Source: Rhodoglobus sp.
GTDB lineage: Bacteria > Actinomycetota > Actinomycetes > Actinomycetales > Microbacteriaceae
DNA: 64,000 bases
NCBI GenBank assembly: GCA_025464445.1
Contig: JAODLY010000034.1
Coordinates: 81,256 to 145,255 of the forward strand
Reading direction: 5' to 3'
Of the stretch, positions 27,735 through 38,349 are shown in pieces. A program made the translations under genes and the position numbers. Numbering within the stretch: the first letter of the stretch is position 1; each line of letters opens with the position of its first letter. The notes beneath the pieces were generated by a model. That model was not told the DNA's origin. It searched no databases and was given only the letters and a program-made list of their open reading frames with translations.

Positions 27735-29138
27735 TCAATACTCTGGGTCACGCTTGCGGTCGGACAGTTCGTCCGACTGCTGGGCCGCCTGGTCCGCTAC
27801 CGGATCGACCTCATCCGCCGGAACTGCCTCGAGGGCTGCGATCGGGTCGAACAGGCCGTCGTCGTCATCGTCGGCGTCGGTCTTCCTCGGCAGCTCGCCC
27901 GCCGTCGCGGCTTCCAGGAGGGCGATGCCCTCAGCACGCATCCTGTCACGCTCGGCTGTGGGGGCCTTCTTCTTCCTCGTGCGGAAGATCACGGCGCCCA
28001 TGCGCTCCGAGTTCACCGCCAGGATGGGGCCGACGATCGCCATCGACAGCACGTAGAGCCCGGCGAACGGCGTGAGCCGTGCATCCAACCCCGCCCCGAC
28101 CGCGAGGGTCGCGAGGATCAGCGCGAACTCGCCGCGGTTCTGCAGCATGGCGCTCGCGTTGAAACCTTCCGCCGGGGTGAGCTTGTTCTGCCACGCGATC
28201 AGCTGGCCGCCAAGGGTGTTCACGACGAGAGTGACGACGACGGCGACCGCGACCGGAAGGAGCACACCGCCGAACGTCGACACGTCGAGGGCGAGCCCGA
28301 AGTTGAGGAAGAAGAACGCACCGAACACGTCGCGAAGCGGCAGCGCGAACTGCTCGATGCGCCCGCGGAACCGGGTTGCCCCGAGCACGAGCCCGATCAG
28401 GAAGGCGCCGATCGCGTCGGAGACGCCGAGCAGCTGGCCGATGCCGCCGAAGGCGACGGCCAGGCCGAAGAACAGGATGGTGAAGAGCTCATCGTCCTTT
28501 GTCTGCACGAGTCGGGAGACCACTCGGCCACCCCAGCGCGCGATCACGAACATCAGAACGAGGAACGTGAACGAGATGGCGAGTTGGAAGACAATCGCCA
28601 GGACGTCTGTCTTGCCTCCTATGACCACGGAGACGATGGCGAGGTAGATCGCGATGAAGACGTCCTCGAGCACCATGATGCCCAGGATCGCCGGAGTCTC
28701 CCGGTTGGCCAGGCGGCGCAACTCGATGAGGAGCTTCGTGATGATCGCGCTTGAGGATGTCGCGGTCATGCCCGCGATGATCAGGGCTTCCCGGGTGCCC
28801 CAGCCGATCCACATCCCGAGCGCGAAGCCGACGGCGATGTTTATCAGGATGCGTGTGCCGCCGGAGACGAGCAGCGCGCCGATGTTGCCGTAGAACTCGT
28901 CCTGGTCGAACTCGAGGCCCAGGCTGAAGAGCAGGAGGATGAGGCCGAAGACGGCGACCAGCTCGACATCCGCCGACTGGAAGCTGAGCGGGAAGAAGTG
29001 CGAGTGCGGGCTCGCGATGAGCCCGACAAGCATGTAGATCGGAATCGCGGGCAGGCCGACGAGTTTTCCGACCCTGCCGAGCACATACGCAATGACGAAG
29101 AGGACGCCTAAGACAACGAGGTCTTCACCGACGTGCAC
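27735..29138 (-). CDS. CPA2-type K+/H+ antiporter membrane subunit
   Basis: This 467-residue protein of the KefB/CPA2 family has about twelve transmembrane helices and a hydrophilic C-terminal tail. Its GTG start at 29138 follows the stop of the TrkA-C subunit gene by one base, with a GGCGGG ribosome-binding site. A longer frame to 29270 runs back through the regulatory gene and is rejected. The pair resembles two-component antiporters such as KhtTU, where the soluble subunit gates K+ or Na+ export against protons. The transported ion is inferred. Confidence 0.9.
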   Translation of the reverse strand: MHVGEDLVVLGVLFVIAYVLGRVGKLVGLPAIPIYMLVGLIASPHSHFFPLSFQSADVELVAVFGLILLLFSLGLEFDQDEFYGNIGALLVSGGTRILINIAVGFALGMWIGWGTREALIIAGMTATSSSAIITKLLIELRRLANRETPAILGIMVLEDVFIAIYLAIVSVVIGGKTDVLAIVFQLAISFTFLVLMFVIARWGGRVVSRLVQTKDDELFTILFFGLAVAFGGIGQLLGVSDAIGAFLIGLVLGATRFRGRIEQFALPLRDVFGAFFFLNFGLALDVSTFGGVLLPVAVAVVVTLVVNTLGGQLIAWQNKLTPAEGFNASAMLQNRGEFALILATLAVGAGLDARLTPFAGLYVLSMAIVGPILAVNSERMGAVIFRTRKKKAPTAERDRMRAEGIALLEAATAGELPRKTDADDDDDGLFDPIAALEAVPADEVDPVADQAAQQSDELSDRKRDPEY

Positions 29139-29139
29139 G

Positions 29140-29667
29140 CTACCCGCCGGATGGTGTGTCGGCGGGAGCTTTGTGCATCTCACCGGTGCGGTAGAAGGCG
29201 AACGCCTTGGCGACCTTTTCCGGTGTGCCAGCGACCACGAGCGTGTCTCCGGGGAACACTGTGAAGTCATCCGCGGGTGCAGGATTCGCGGACTCGCCGC
29301 GCACGACTGCCACGACTGTCAGGCCGACGACGCCGCGGCTCGCGAGACTGCCGAGCTTCTGCCCGGCGATGAAGTCGTCGTAGTCGACGGTGAACCAGTC
29401 GATGGACAGGCCGGGGATCTCGTCGAGCCGCGAAAGCGACTCGGTGATCCTCGTGCCGCCGAGCAGTTCGGCGAGGGTGTGGGCCTCATCCTCATCGAGG
29501 CGAAGCGACACTTTGCTCGCGTCAGACCCGCCCTCCGCGTCCGCGAAGGTGATGAGGTCGCTGTGGCCGGAGCGGTGGGTGATGACACCGACCTTGCCGC
29601 CATCCTCGGTGACGAATGTGTGCAGCACGCCGACACCGGGGAGTTTCACTCTCCTGACATCGACCAT
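29140..29667 (-). CDS. TrkA-C-domain regulatory subunit of cation/proton antiporter
   Basis: This 175-residue soluble protein ends in a TrkA-C (RCK-C) ligand-binding domain (about residues 90-165; DDFTVFPGDTLVVAGTPEKVAKA). Its N-terminal half resembles KhtT-type subunits (LPGVGVLHTFVTEDGGKVGVI). It likely senses a nucleotide or ion and controls the adjacent antiporter. ATG 29667 has a strong AAGGAGCAGG site; frames extending to 30102 cross the promoter and guaB3 and are rejected. Confidence 0.9.
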   Translation of the reverse strand: MVDVRRVKLPGVGVLHTFVTEDGGKVGVITHRSGHSDLITFADAEGGSDASKVSLRLDEDEAHTLAELLGGTRITESLSRLDEIPGLSIDWFTVDYDDFIAGQKLGSLASRGVVGLTVVAVVRGESANPAPADDFTVFPGDTLVVAGTPEKVAKAFAFYRTGEMHKAPADTPSGG

Positions 29668-29764
29668 GACCTGCTCCTTCTTCTCGCCTAAGACAATTCT
29701 ACATTTGGGTACCCGTCCGATCCCTCGGCCGGGTTGCGCCTCGCGCGAACTTCCTGCGATGGTC

Positions 29765-30886
29765 CTAGCCGGCGCGATAGGGCGCGACGACGACCTCGAC
29801 GCGCTGGAATTCCTTGAGGTCGGAGTAGCCCGTCGTCGCCATCGCCCTGCGCAGCGCCCCGATGAGGTTGACCCTGCCGTCAGCGACCGTCGACGGCCCG
29901 TACAGGATCTCGCTGAGCGGGGCGAGCGTGCCGACCTCGACACGGTTGCCGCGTGGCAGTTCGGCGTGGTGCGCCTCCGCACCCCAGTGCCAGCCGCCGC
30001 CGGGCGCCTCACTCGAACGAGCGAGGGTGCTGCCAAGCATGACGGCGTCGGCGCCCACCGAGATCGCCTTGACGATGTCCCCGCTCGTGCCGAGCCCGCC
30101 ATCGGCGATCACGTGTACGTAGCGGCCGCCGGACTCGTCCATGTAATCGCGGCGAGCGCCCGCGACATCCGCGACCGCGGTCGCCATGGGGGCGTGGATG
30201 CCGAGGCTCGCCCTGGTCGTGGACGCCGCGCCGCCGCCGAAGCCGACGAGCACCCCCGCAGCGCCAGTGCGCATGAGATGGAGGGCTGCCGTATAGGTGG
30301 CGGCGCCGCCGACGATCACGGGCACGTCTAGTTCGTAGATGAACTTCTTGAGGTTGAGCGGTTCGACGGTCTTTGAGACGTGTTCGGCGCTGACCGTCGT
30401 GCCCCGGATAACGAACAGGTCGACGCCGGCGTCGACAACTGTCTTGTACAGCTCCTGGGTGCGCTGCGGGCTGAGGGCACCAGCCACGGGAACCCCGGCA
30501 GCGCGGATCTCGGCGATTCGCTGCGTGACGAGCTCCGGCTTCACCGGCTCCGCGTAGATCTCCTGCATGCGCCTGGTCGCGGTTTCCCCGGGCAGCGCAC
30601 GGATTTCCGCGAGCAGCGGCTCCGGGTCTTCGTAGCGGGTCCACACCCCCTCGAGGTCGAGCACGCCCAGGCCGCCCAGCCTGCCGATAGCTATCGCCGT
30701 CGTCGGGCTCACCACGGAGTCCATGGGGGCGGCGAGCACCGGAATGTCGAACGTGTAGGCGTCGATCGTCCAGCTCACCGAGACATCCTGCGGATCGCGG
30801 GTGCGCCGCGAAGGAACGATTGCGATGTCGTCAAACGCGTACACACGGCGAGCGCGCTTCGCGCGACCGATCTCGATATCACTCAC
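29765..30886 (-). CDS. guaB3: GuaB3-family IMP dehydrogenase-related protein
   Basis: This 373-residue TIM-barrel protein belongs to the GuaB3 branch of the IMP dehydrogenase/GMP reductase family, typical of Actinobacteria. It lacks the CBS domains present in guaB. AFDDIAIVPSRRTRDP at the N-terminus and GGAATYTAALHLMRTGAAG are family-like. Whether it acts on IMP or GMP is not settled. A TAGGCT -10 hexamer (30893-30898) 6 nt before GTG 30886 implies a leaderless mRNA separate from guaB. Confidence 0.92.
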   Translation of the reverse strand: MSDIEIGRAKRARRVYAFDDIAIVPSRRTRDPQDVSVSWTIDAYTFDIPVLAAPMDSVVSPTTAIAIGRLGGLGVLDLEGVWTRYEDPEPLLAEIRALPGETATRRMQEIYAEPVKPELVTQRIAEIRAAGVPVAGALSPQRTQELYKTVVDAGVDLFVIRGTTVSAEHVSKTVEPLNLKKFIYELDVPVIVGGAATYTAALHLMRTGAAGVLVGFGGGAASTTRASLGIHAPMATAVADVAGARRDYMDESGGRYVHVIADGGLGTSGDIVKAISVGADAVMLGSTLARSSEAPGGGWHWGAEAHHAELPRGNRVEVGTLAPLSEILYGPSTVADGRVNLIGALRRAMATTGYSDLKEFQRVEVVVAPYRAG

Positions 30887-30945
30887 GCGACGAGCCTACC
30901 GGGGGTGGCTTTGGAGTGCTGAGCGATCAATCGCGTCTCGACGAG

Positions 30946-32526
<1,581 letters not shown>

Positions 32527-32688
32527 TTAACCGGTTCGCCGCTGCGCTATTCCAACGCGCATAATGGCCAGACCAGATTGTGTCCATTCCGAAACACGGG
32601 AGACACAAACTGCAAGTATCGTCAACGTCGACGGTGCGCCAGAACCCGCGGGATGGCAATATTCCGGCTGGTCTCAAGTGGAGGTTCC

Positions 32689-33990
32689 GTGGAAGTCACT
32701 GGTTCGATTGACAAGCGCTGGTTGCGCGCATTGGTCCTCTTGTTCGTCGCCCTCATCACGGGGCTGGCGTTTGCGAGTGGAGCGACGCCTGCCCACGCCG
32801 ACGACATCGGGGGGCAGTACGACTTCCAGTTCAGCGGCAACGTCCGCAACAATGATGCGCCGCTCGAGGGCGTGCTGATCTCGGTGAGCGGCGGAGGTTA
32901 CAGCGCAGAAGTCAAGACCGATGCGAACGGCCACTGGAAGATCGGCGTGCCCAGCAAGGACACCTACACGATCACCCTCGACGAATCGACGTTGCCGAAG
33001 GGCATCATCGTGGTCAAGGGCGGCAACACCATCCAGGCCGAGTTCGGGCTCACCAACAACAAGTCGGTCAACTTCTTCCTCGGCGCGGGTGTGCGCGAGA
33101 CGACGAGCTTTCTCGATCAGTTCATCCAACGGTCGTTCACCGGACTCAGCTTCGGCCTCCTTCTGGCTCTTGCGGCCCTCGGCCTTTCGCTCATCTTCGG
33201 CACGACTGGGCTCAACAACTTCGCGCACGCCGAGATGGTCACCTTCGGCGCTCTCGCGACCCTGACCCTCGCCGTCGACCTGGCCTGGCCGCTGTGGCTG
33301 GCGCTTATCGCAGCGATCCTGCTGAGCGGCGCGTTCGGCTTCGTCCTGGATGCGGGGCTCTGGGCCCCACTGCGGCGCAGGGGCGTCGGGCTCGTGCCGA
33401 TGATGATCGTGAGCATCGGGCTCTCCCTGGCCCTGCGCTACCTGTACCAGTACCTGTACGGCGGTTCGACGAGGCAGTTGCCGGGCGCCGACGGCAAGGA
33501 CCTCAAGTTCGGGGCGATCTCGCTCTCGCCGCTCGACCTGCTGAGCATGGGAATCTCGATCCTCGCCGTCCTGGGCGTCGCGTTCTTCCTGCTCCGCACC
33601 CGCCTCGGCAAGGCGACCCGCGCCGTGAGCGACAACCCGAGCCTCGCGGCGGCGAGCGGCATCGACGTCGACCGCGTGATCAGGATCGTGTGGGTCATCG
33701 GCGGCGCGCTCGCCGGGCTGAGCGGCATCCTCTTCGCGTTCTACCGGCCGGGCGTCTCGTGGGATATGGGCTTCCAGATCCTGCTGCTCATCTTCGCGGC
33801 AGTCACGCTCGGTGGACTCGGCACCGCATTCGGCGCGGTGATCGGATCACTCATCGTCGGGTTCTTCATCGAGATCTCGACGCTCTGGATCCCGTCCGAC
33901 ATGAAGTACGTCGGGGCGCTTGTGATCCTCATCCTCGTGCTGTTGGTCAGGCCGCAGGGCATCCTGGGCCGCAAAGAGAGAATTGGCTAG
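32689..33990 (+). CDS. LivH-type ABC permease with secreted N-terminal beta-domain
   Basis: This 433-residue protein begins with a signal peptide ending near AHA (residue 36), then about 90 extracytoplasmic residues resembling a carboxypeptidase-regulatory/CNA-B-like beta-sandwich (GVLISVSGGGYSAEVKTDANGHWKIGVPSK). A LivH-type permease with about eight helices follows (FGTTGLNNFAHAEMVTFGA). Ordinary LivH proteins are about 290-310 residues, so the N-terminal domain is an addition. The GTG start at 32689 has a strong GGAGG site 4 nt upstream; the open frame extends far upstream through guaB and is rejected. It leads the livHMGF operon. Confidence 0.87.
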   Translation: MEVTGSIDKRWLRALVLLFVALITGLAFASGATPAHADDIGGQYDFQFSGNVRNNDAPLEGVLISVSGGGYSAEVKTDANGHWKIGVPSKDTYTITLDESTLPKGIIVVKGGNTIQAEFGLTNNKSVNFFLGAGVRETTSFLDQFIQRSFTGLSFGLLLALAALGLSLIFGTTGLNNFAHAEMVTFGALATLTLAVDLAWPLWLALIAAILLSGAFGFVLDAGLWAPLRRRGVGLVPMMIVSIGLSLALRYLYQYLYGGSTRQLPGADGKDLKFGAISLSPLDLLSMGISILAVLGVAFFLLRTRLGKATRAVSDNPSLAAASGIDVDRVIRIVWVIGGALAGLSGILFAFYRPGVSWDMGFQILLLIFAAVTLGGLGTAFGAVIGSLIVGFFIEISTLWIPSDMKYVGALVILILVLLVRPQGILGRKERIG

Positions 33991-33999
33991 GAGCCGACA

Positions 34000-34989
34000 A
34001 TGGTTGATTTTTGGCAGATCATTCAGAACGCCGCGGTTGAGATCATCAGCCCGACGACCGCCGCGTACGCGCTCGCGGCACTCGGCCTCGCCATCCACTT
34101 CGGCTTCACCGGCCTCATCAACTTCGGCCAGGCCGGGTTCATGGCGATCGGCGCATACGGCTACGGCATCTCCACGCTGACATTCCACTTCCCGGTCTGG
34201 GGCGCTGTGCTCGTCGGCGTCGGTGGGTCCATCGTGTTCGCCCTGATCCTCGGCATACCGACACTGAGGCTTCGAGCGGATTATCTGGCAATCGTGACGA
34301 TCGCGGCATCCGAGATCCTGCGGTTGGTGTTCACGACGAACACGCTCGACTTCGTCACGGGTTCCGCCGACGGTCTAAGCGGCTACAAGGGCGGTTTTGC
34401 GGCCCTGAATCCGATTCCGAAGGGCACCTATGGCTTCGGCCCGTTCACGATGAACGAATACGACCTGTGGCTGCGCATCGTGGCCTGGGTCATCGTCGCC
34501 ATCGCCATCCTGCTCGCCTGGCAGCTCATGCGCAGCCCGTGGGGCCGCGTGATCAAGGGCATCCGAGAAGACGAGGATGCCGTGCGCGCCCTCGGCAAGA
34601 ACGTCTACTTCTACAAGATGCAGTCCCTCATCCTCGGCGGTGTCTTCGGCACCATCGCCGGCATGATCTTCATCCTGCCGAGAGCGATCGTCCCCGCCAA
34701 CTACGCGACGACCCTCACGTTCTTCATCTACACGATCCTGCTGCTCGGCGGTGCTGCAACGATCTTCGGGCCCGTTGCCGGGTCGATCATCTTCTGGGTG
34801 GTCCTCTCGGCGGTGTCGGGTTTCATCGCCCGCGCCCAGGCCGCAGGCTGGTTCGACTTCATCGGGATGTCGAGCGTGCAGGCCGGCCAGAGCCGCTTCA
34901 TCATCGTCGGGATCGTGCTGATGCTTCTCGTCATATTCAGGCCACAGGGCATCTTCGGCAACAAGAAGGAGTTGGCTTTTGTCAAGTGA
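34000..34989 (+). CDS. LivM-type ABC permease
   Basis: This 329-residue permease is the second membrane subunit of the importer (FGFTGLINFGQAGFMAIGAYGY; IREDEDAVRALGKNVYFYK, the cytoplasmic EAA-like loop). It follows livH by 9 nt and overlaps livG by 11 nt. The family imports branched-chain amino acids, but relatives take up urea and short amides, so the substrate is not certain. Confidence 0.93.
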   Translation: MVDFWQIIQNAAVEIISPTTAAYALAALGLAIHFGFTGLINFGQAGFMAIGAYGYGISTLTFHFPVWGAVLVGVGGSIVFALILGIPTLRLRADYLAIVTIAASEILRLVFTTNTLDFVTGSADGLSGYKGGFAALNPIPKGTYGFGPFTMNEYDLWLRIVAWVIVAIAILLAWQLMRSPWGRVIKGIREDEDAVRALGKNVYFYKMQSLILGGVFGTIAGMIFILPRAIVPANYATTLTFFIYTILLLGGAATIFGPVAGSIIFWVVLSAVSGFIARAQAAGWFDFIGMSSVQAGQSRFIIVGIVLMLLVIFRPQGIFGNKKELAFVK

Positions 34990-35902
34990 CGCCAAGCCCA
35001 CCAGGGGTGCTCCGGTCAAGAGCATCAACCTGCATGTCGGCGAGATCGAACCGGGTGTGGCCAAGGTCGACGCGATAATCGTCGCCGACAACGTGACCCG
35101 CACCTTCGGCGGCCTCACCGCTGTGGATGTCGCCCACGTCGAGATCCCGCGCAATGCGATCACGGCACTTATCGGCCCCAACGGCGCGGGGAAGACGACG
35201 TTCTTCAACCTGCTCACCGGATTTGACAAGCCGGACACCGGCACGTGGACGTTCCTCGGTAAGTCGCTTGCCGGCATCCCGTCGTTCAAGGTGGCGCGGC
35301 TCGGGCAGGTGCGCACCTTCCAGCTCACCAAGGCGCTCAGCCTGCTGACCGTGCTCGACAACATGAAGCTCGGCGCGAAGGGCCAGAAGGGCGAGAACAT
35401 GTTTGCCGCCCTGTTGCCATGGCTGTGGCGCAAGCAGGAGGAGGAGATCGAGGCCAAGGCCATCGTTCTCCTCGAGAAGTTCAAGCTCGACACCAAGAGC
35501 GAGGACTTCGCGGCGAGCCTCTCCGGTGGACAGCGCAAGCTGCTCGAGATGGCGCGCGCCCTCATGAGCGACCCCACGCTGGTGATGCTGGATGAGCCGA
35601 TGGCAGGCGTCAACCCCGCCCTCACCCAGTCGCTGCTCGACCACATCCTCGACCTCAAGACGCAGGGCATGACGGTGCTCTTCGTCGAGCACGACATGCA
35701 GATGGTGCGCCACATCGCCGATTGGGTGATCGTGATGGCGGAGGGCAAGATCGTGGCGGAAGGCCCCCCGGATGCCGTTATGGCCAACCCTGCCGTGATT
35801 GACGCCTACCTGGGCAGCCACCACGACCAGGACCTCGGCGAAGACGATCCCGAGACGATTCACGCGATGAAGGAGCTGCTCGATGCCGACGACGAGTCCT
35901 GA
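34979..35902 (+). CDS. LivG-type ABC ATPase
   Basis: This 307-residue ATPase has Walker A (GPNGAGKTT), signature (LSGGQRKLLEMARAL) and Walker B (LVMLDEPMAGVNP) motifs. The TTG start at 34979 lies inside the end of livM but has AAGGAG 7 nt upstream, which decides the start. A 40-residue N-terminal extension precedes the ATPase fold, and the C-terminus is acidic. It overlaps livF by 20 nt. Confidence 0.93.
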   Translation: MSSDAKPTRGAPVKSINLHVGEIEPGVAKVDAIIVADNVTRTFGGLTAVDVAHVEIPRNAITALIGPNGAGKTTFFNLLTGFDKPDTGTWTFLGKSLAGIPSFKVARLGQVRTFQLTKALSLLTVLDNMKLGAKGQKGENMFAALLPWLWRKQEEEIEAKAIVLLEKFKLDTKSEDFAASLSGGQRKLLEMARALMSDPTLVMLDEPMAGVNPALTQSLLDHILDLKTQGMTVLFVEHDMQMVRHIADWVIVMAEGKIVAEGPPDAVMANPAVIDAYLGSHHDQDLGEDDPETIHAMKELLDADDES

Positions 35903-36650
35903 CACCAAGAAGTCCCCGGCTCCTGCGGCGACGCCCGTCGTCGAGGTGCGGAACGTGACCGCTGGCTACGTGCCAGGCGTCAACATCCTCAACAGTTGCT
36001 CGCTCATCGCGAACCAGGGCGAGCTCATCGGCATCATCGGCCCGAACGGCGCGGGCAAGTCGACGCTGCTGAAGGCGATTTTCGGGCTCGTCAAGGTGCG
36101 CGAGGGTGAGGTGCTGCTCAACGGCGACGACATCACCGGCCTCAAGGCGAACAGGCTCGTCTCGAAGGGCGTCGGCTTCGTACCCCAGACGAATAACGTA
36201 TTCCCGACGCTCACCATCAAGGAGAACCTCGAGATGGGGCTGTTCCAGAAGCCCAAGGGCATCAAGGAGCGCCTCGAGTTCGTGACCGAGATCTTCCCAG
36301 AGCTGGGGAAGCGCCTGGCGCAGCGCGCCGGATCCCTCTCCGGTGGTGAACGGCAGATGGTGGCCATGAGCCGCGCGCTCATGATGGGACCGCACATCCT
36401 GCTGCTCGATGAGCCCTCTGCCGGCCTCTCCCCCGTGCGCCAGGACGAGGCGTTCCTGCGCGTCAAGGAGATCAACAAGGCGGGCGTCACGACGATCATG
36501 GTGGAGCAGAATGCCCGCCGCTGCCTGCAGATCTGCGACCGCGGCTACGTGCTCGACCAGGGCACCGACGCGTACACCGGCACCGGCCGCGAATTGCTCG
36601 GTGACCCGAAGGTGATCTCGCTCTACCTCGGCACGCTCGGCGAGGACTAA
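35883..36650 (+). CDS. LivF-type ABC ATPase
   Basis: This 255-residue ATPase is the second nucleotide-binding subunit, with Walker A (GPNGAGKST), signature (LSGGERQMVAMSRAL) and Walker B (LLLDEPSAGLSP) motifs. It is the last gene of the importer operon. It converges on a solute-binding-protein gene, with a palindromic repeat and a terminator in between. Confidence 0.93.
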   Translation: MPTTSPDTKKSPAPAATPVVEVRNVTAGYVPGVNILNSCSLIANQGELIGIIGPNGAGKSTLLKAIFGLVKVREGEVLLNGDDITGLKANRLVSKGVGFVPQTNNVFPTLTIKENLEMGLFQKPKGIKERLEFVTEIFPELGKRLAQRAGSLSGGERQMVAMSRALMMGPHILLLDEPSAGLSPVRQDEAFLRVKEINKAGVTTIMVEQNARRCLQICDRGYVLDQGTDAYTGTGRELLGDPKVISLYLGTLGED

Positions 36651-36725
36651 CCGCCGGCCCTCCGGGGGGTGGTCATTGCGTGTGTCGTCCGCACGGCGCC
36701 AGCGCCCGGTCGACCCCGAATTCGT

Positions 36726-36769
36726 TCGCGATCTCAAGGAACTCCGTCTCCTACTCCTTGAGATCGCGA
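36726..36769. repeat. Convergent-gap palindrome, copy B
   Basis: Perfect 15-bp inverted arms (TCGCGATCTCAAGGA and its complement) flank a 14-nt centre between the convergent livF and solute-binding-protein genes. On the minus strand the flank CCTCAAAACG plus the arm also occurs next to copy C at 42348. Confidence 0.8.
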
Positions 36770-36882
36770 GCGTTTTGAGGCAGGCGTCGGGGGGGACTCC
36801 GACGAGGGCCGAGCCGACCTGACTGCAACCTTTCAGCGTTGGCGCGGCGCGGCGGCGCCCAAGGAGACGGACAGGGCACACG

Positions 36883-36912
36883 AAAGGGCCCCGGCCGAAG
36901 CCGGGGCCCTTC
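36883..36912 (-). terminator. Terminator of solute-binding-protein gene
   Basis: A 12-bp GC-rich stem (AAGGGCCCCGGC) closed by a TTCG tetraloop is followed by TTT in the minus-strand transcript, 23 nt after the stop codon of the gene at 36935. It fits an intrinsic terminator. Confidence 0.85.
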
Positions 36913-36934
36913 GCTGCGAAGCAGCTAGTCGGAA

Positions 36935-38194
36935 CTAGTTGATGCGCTTGTAGGTGTTGTCAGCCTGGTACTGGTAGATGCCGATCGTGGCTTCCGTCGG
37001 GTCACCGTTCTTGTCGAACGTGACCGGGCCGGAGTAGCCGTCGTAGTCGACGACTCCACCATCGAGGATGATCTGGGCGGCCGACGCGAAGTCGGTTGCC
37101 TTCTTGCCACTACCCGAACCACCGGAGACCTCCTGCAGCTTGGCCGCGATGGCCTTGCCGTCGGTGGAGTTCGCCGCAAGGGCCGCGAGGGCGATCAGCA
37201 CGACCGCGTCGTACGACTCGGGCGCGTAGCTGAACTCGGTCAGCGACGGGTCGACAGCCTTCAGGCGGTCGGTGAAGTCACCGAGCTTGCTGACATCGAG
37301 ACCCGGCAGGGTTCCCTTGTCGCCCGTGAGCGCTCCGGCAGCGAAGTCCTTGCTGTAGTCAGCGAGGTTTCCGTCAACGAAGTACAGCGGGCCGGTGTAG
37401 CCGGCACCCTGCAGCGCGGGGACGATGATCTTCGCCTCGTCGAACGTGACGAGAGCAATCGCATCCGGGTTCGCAGCGAGCACTTCGGAGATCTGGGTCG
37501 TGAAGACCGTGTCACCCGTGTTGAAGAGCGGCGATGCGACGACCTTGCCGCCGGCTGCCTCGAACGTATCGGTCAGCTTCTTGCTGAGACCGGTGCCGTA
37601 CGAGTCGTTCAGCTCGATGATGCCGAGGTTCTGCACACCGTCGTCGGCGATCAGGTTGCCGAGCACTTCACCCTGAAGAACGTCCGACGGGGCGGTGCGC
37701 CAGTAGAGGCCGTTGTCCGCGTAGTCGGTGAAGTCGATCGAGGTGTTCGCCGGGGAGAACTCGATGACGCCAGCGCCGGTGATCTGGTCGATGACTGTCT
37801 TCGAAACACCCGAGGATGCCGCACCAACGATGGCGGACACGCCGAGCGAAAGAAGGTCGGTCACCGAAACCGTCGCGGTGTCGGTCGTGGTGTCGCCCGA
37901 GTCGCGGTACTCCACGCTGACTGTGATACCCAGGTTCGCGTCGTTGATGTCCTTGACAGCGAGAGCAACGCCGGCTTCTTCGGGCGGGCCGAGGAACGCG
38001 AGCGTGCCACTCTGGGGAAGGATGGTACCGATCTTGAGGGTCAGCGGCGTCCGAGGTCCTGAGGTCGTGCTCGTGCCGGTGGGAGCGGCGCATCCACTGA
38101 GGACAAGCGCGCTTGCACCGACGATGGCAATGCCACCGAGGATCGACTTGAGAGACCGCGAGCGCGAGGCCTTGGCCTTCACGAATACGCTCAT
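36935..38194 (-). CDS. Solute-binding lipoprotein of branched-chain-amino-acid type
   Basis: This 419-residue protein has a lipoprotein signal with lipobox LSGC (Cys35) and a type 1 periplasmic-binding fold (LKIGTILPQSGTLAFLGPPEEAGVALAVKDIN). It should deliver substrate to the LivHMGF importer encoded convergently. ATG 38194 has AAGGAG upstream. A GTTAC-N6-GAAAC box, the form of a GlnR site, lies 77-92 nt upstream, hinting at nitrogen control. Confidence 0.93.
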   Translation of the reverse strand: MSVFVKAKASRSRSLKSILGGIAIVGASALVLSGCAAPTGTSTTSGPRTPLTLKIGTILPQSGTLAFLGPPEEAGVALAVKDINDANLGITVSVEYRDSGDTTTDTATVSVTDLLSLGVSAIVGAASSGVSKTVIDQITGAGVIEFSPANTSIDFTDYADNGLYWRTAPSDVLQGEVLGNLIADDGVQNLGIIELNDSYGTGLSKKLTDTFEAAGGKVVASPLFNTGDTVFTTQISEVLAANPDAIALVTFDEAKIIVPALQGAGYTGPLYFVDGNLADYSKDFAAGALTGDKGTLPGLDVSKLGDFTDRLKAVDPSLTEFSYAPESYDAVVLIALAALAANSTDGKAIAAKLQEVSGGSGSGKKATDFASAAQIILDGGVVDYDGYSGPVTFDKNGDPTEATIGIYQYQADNTYKRIN

Positions 38195-38270
38195 GTTGCT
38201 CCTTGCAATTGAAATGTGTTGGGACACAGCGCTGCCGAGCAATGCTGTCCTGTCACGGTAATACCTGCGT

Positions 38271-38286
38271 GTTTCAGGCGCGTAAC
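38271..38286 (-). promoter_or_regulatory. GlnR-like box upstream of solute-binding-protein gene
   Basis: In minus-strand sense the site reads GTTACGCGCCTGAAAC, an exact fit to the actinobacterial GlnR half-site pair GTNAC-N6-GAAAC. The next expected pair is only partly conserved. A short consensus can occur by chance. Confidence 0.35.
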
Positions 38287-38349
38287 GCCAACGAAGATCG
38301 TTACCTACCGTGACCTTGCCGCAAACGGTGCCAAACGACCGAATGTTGG

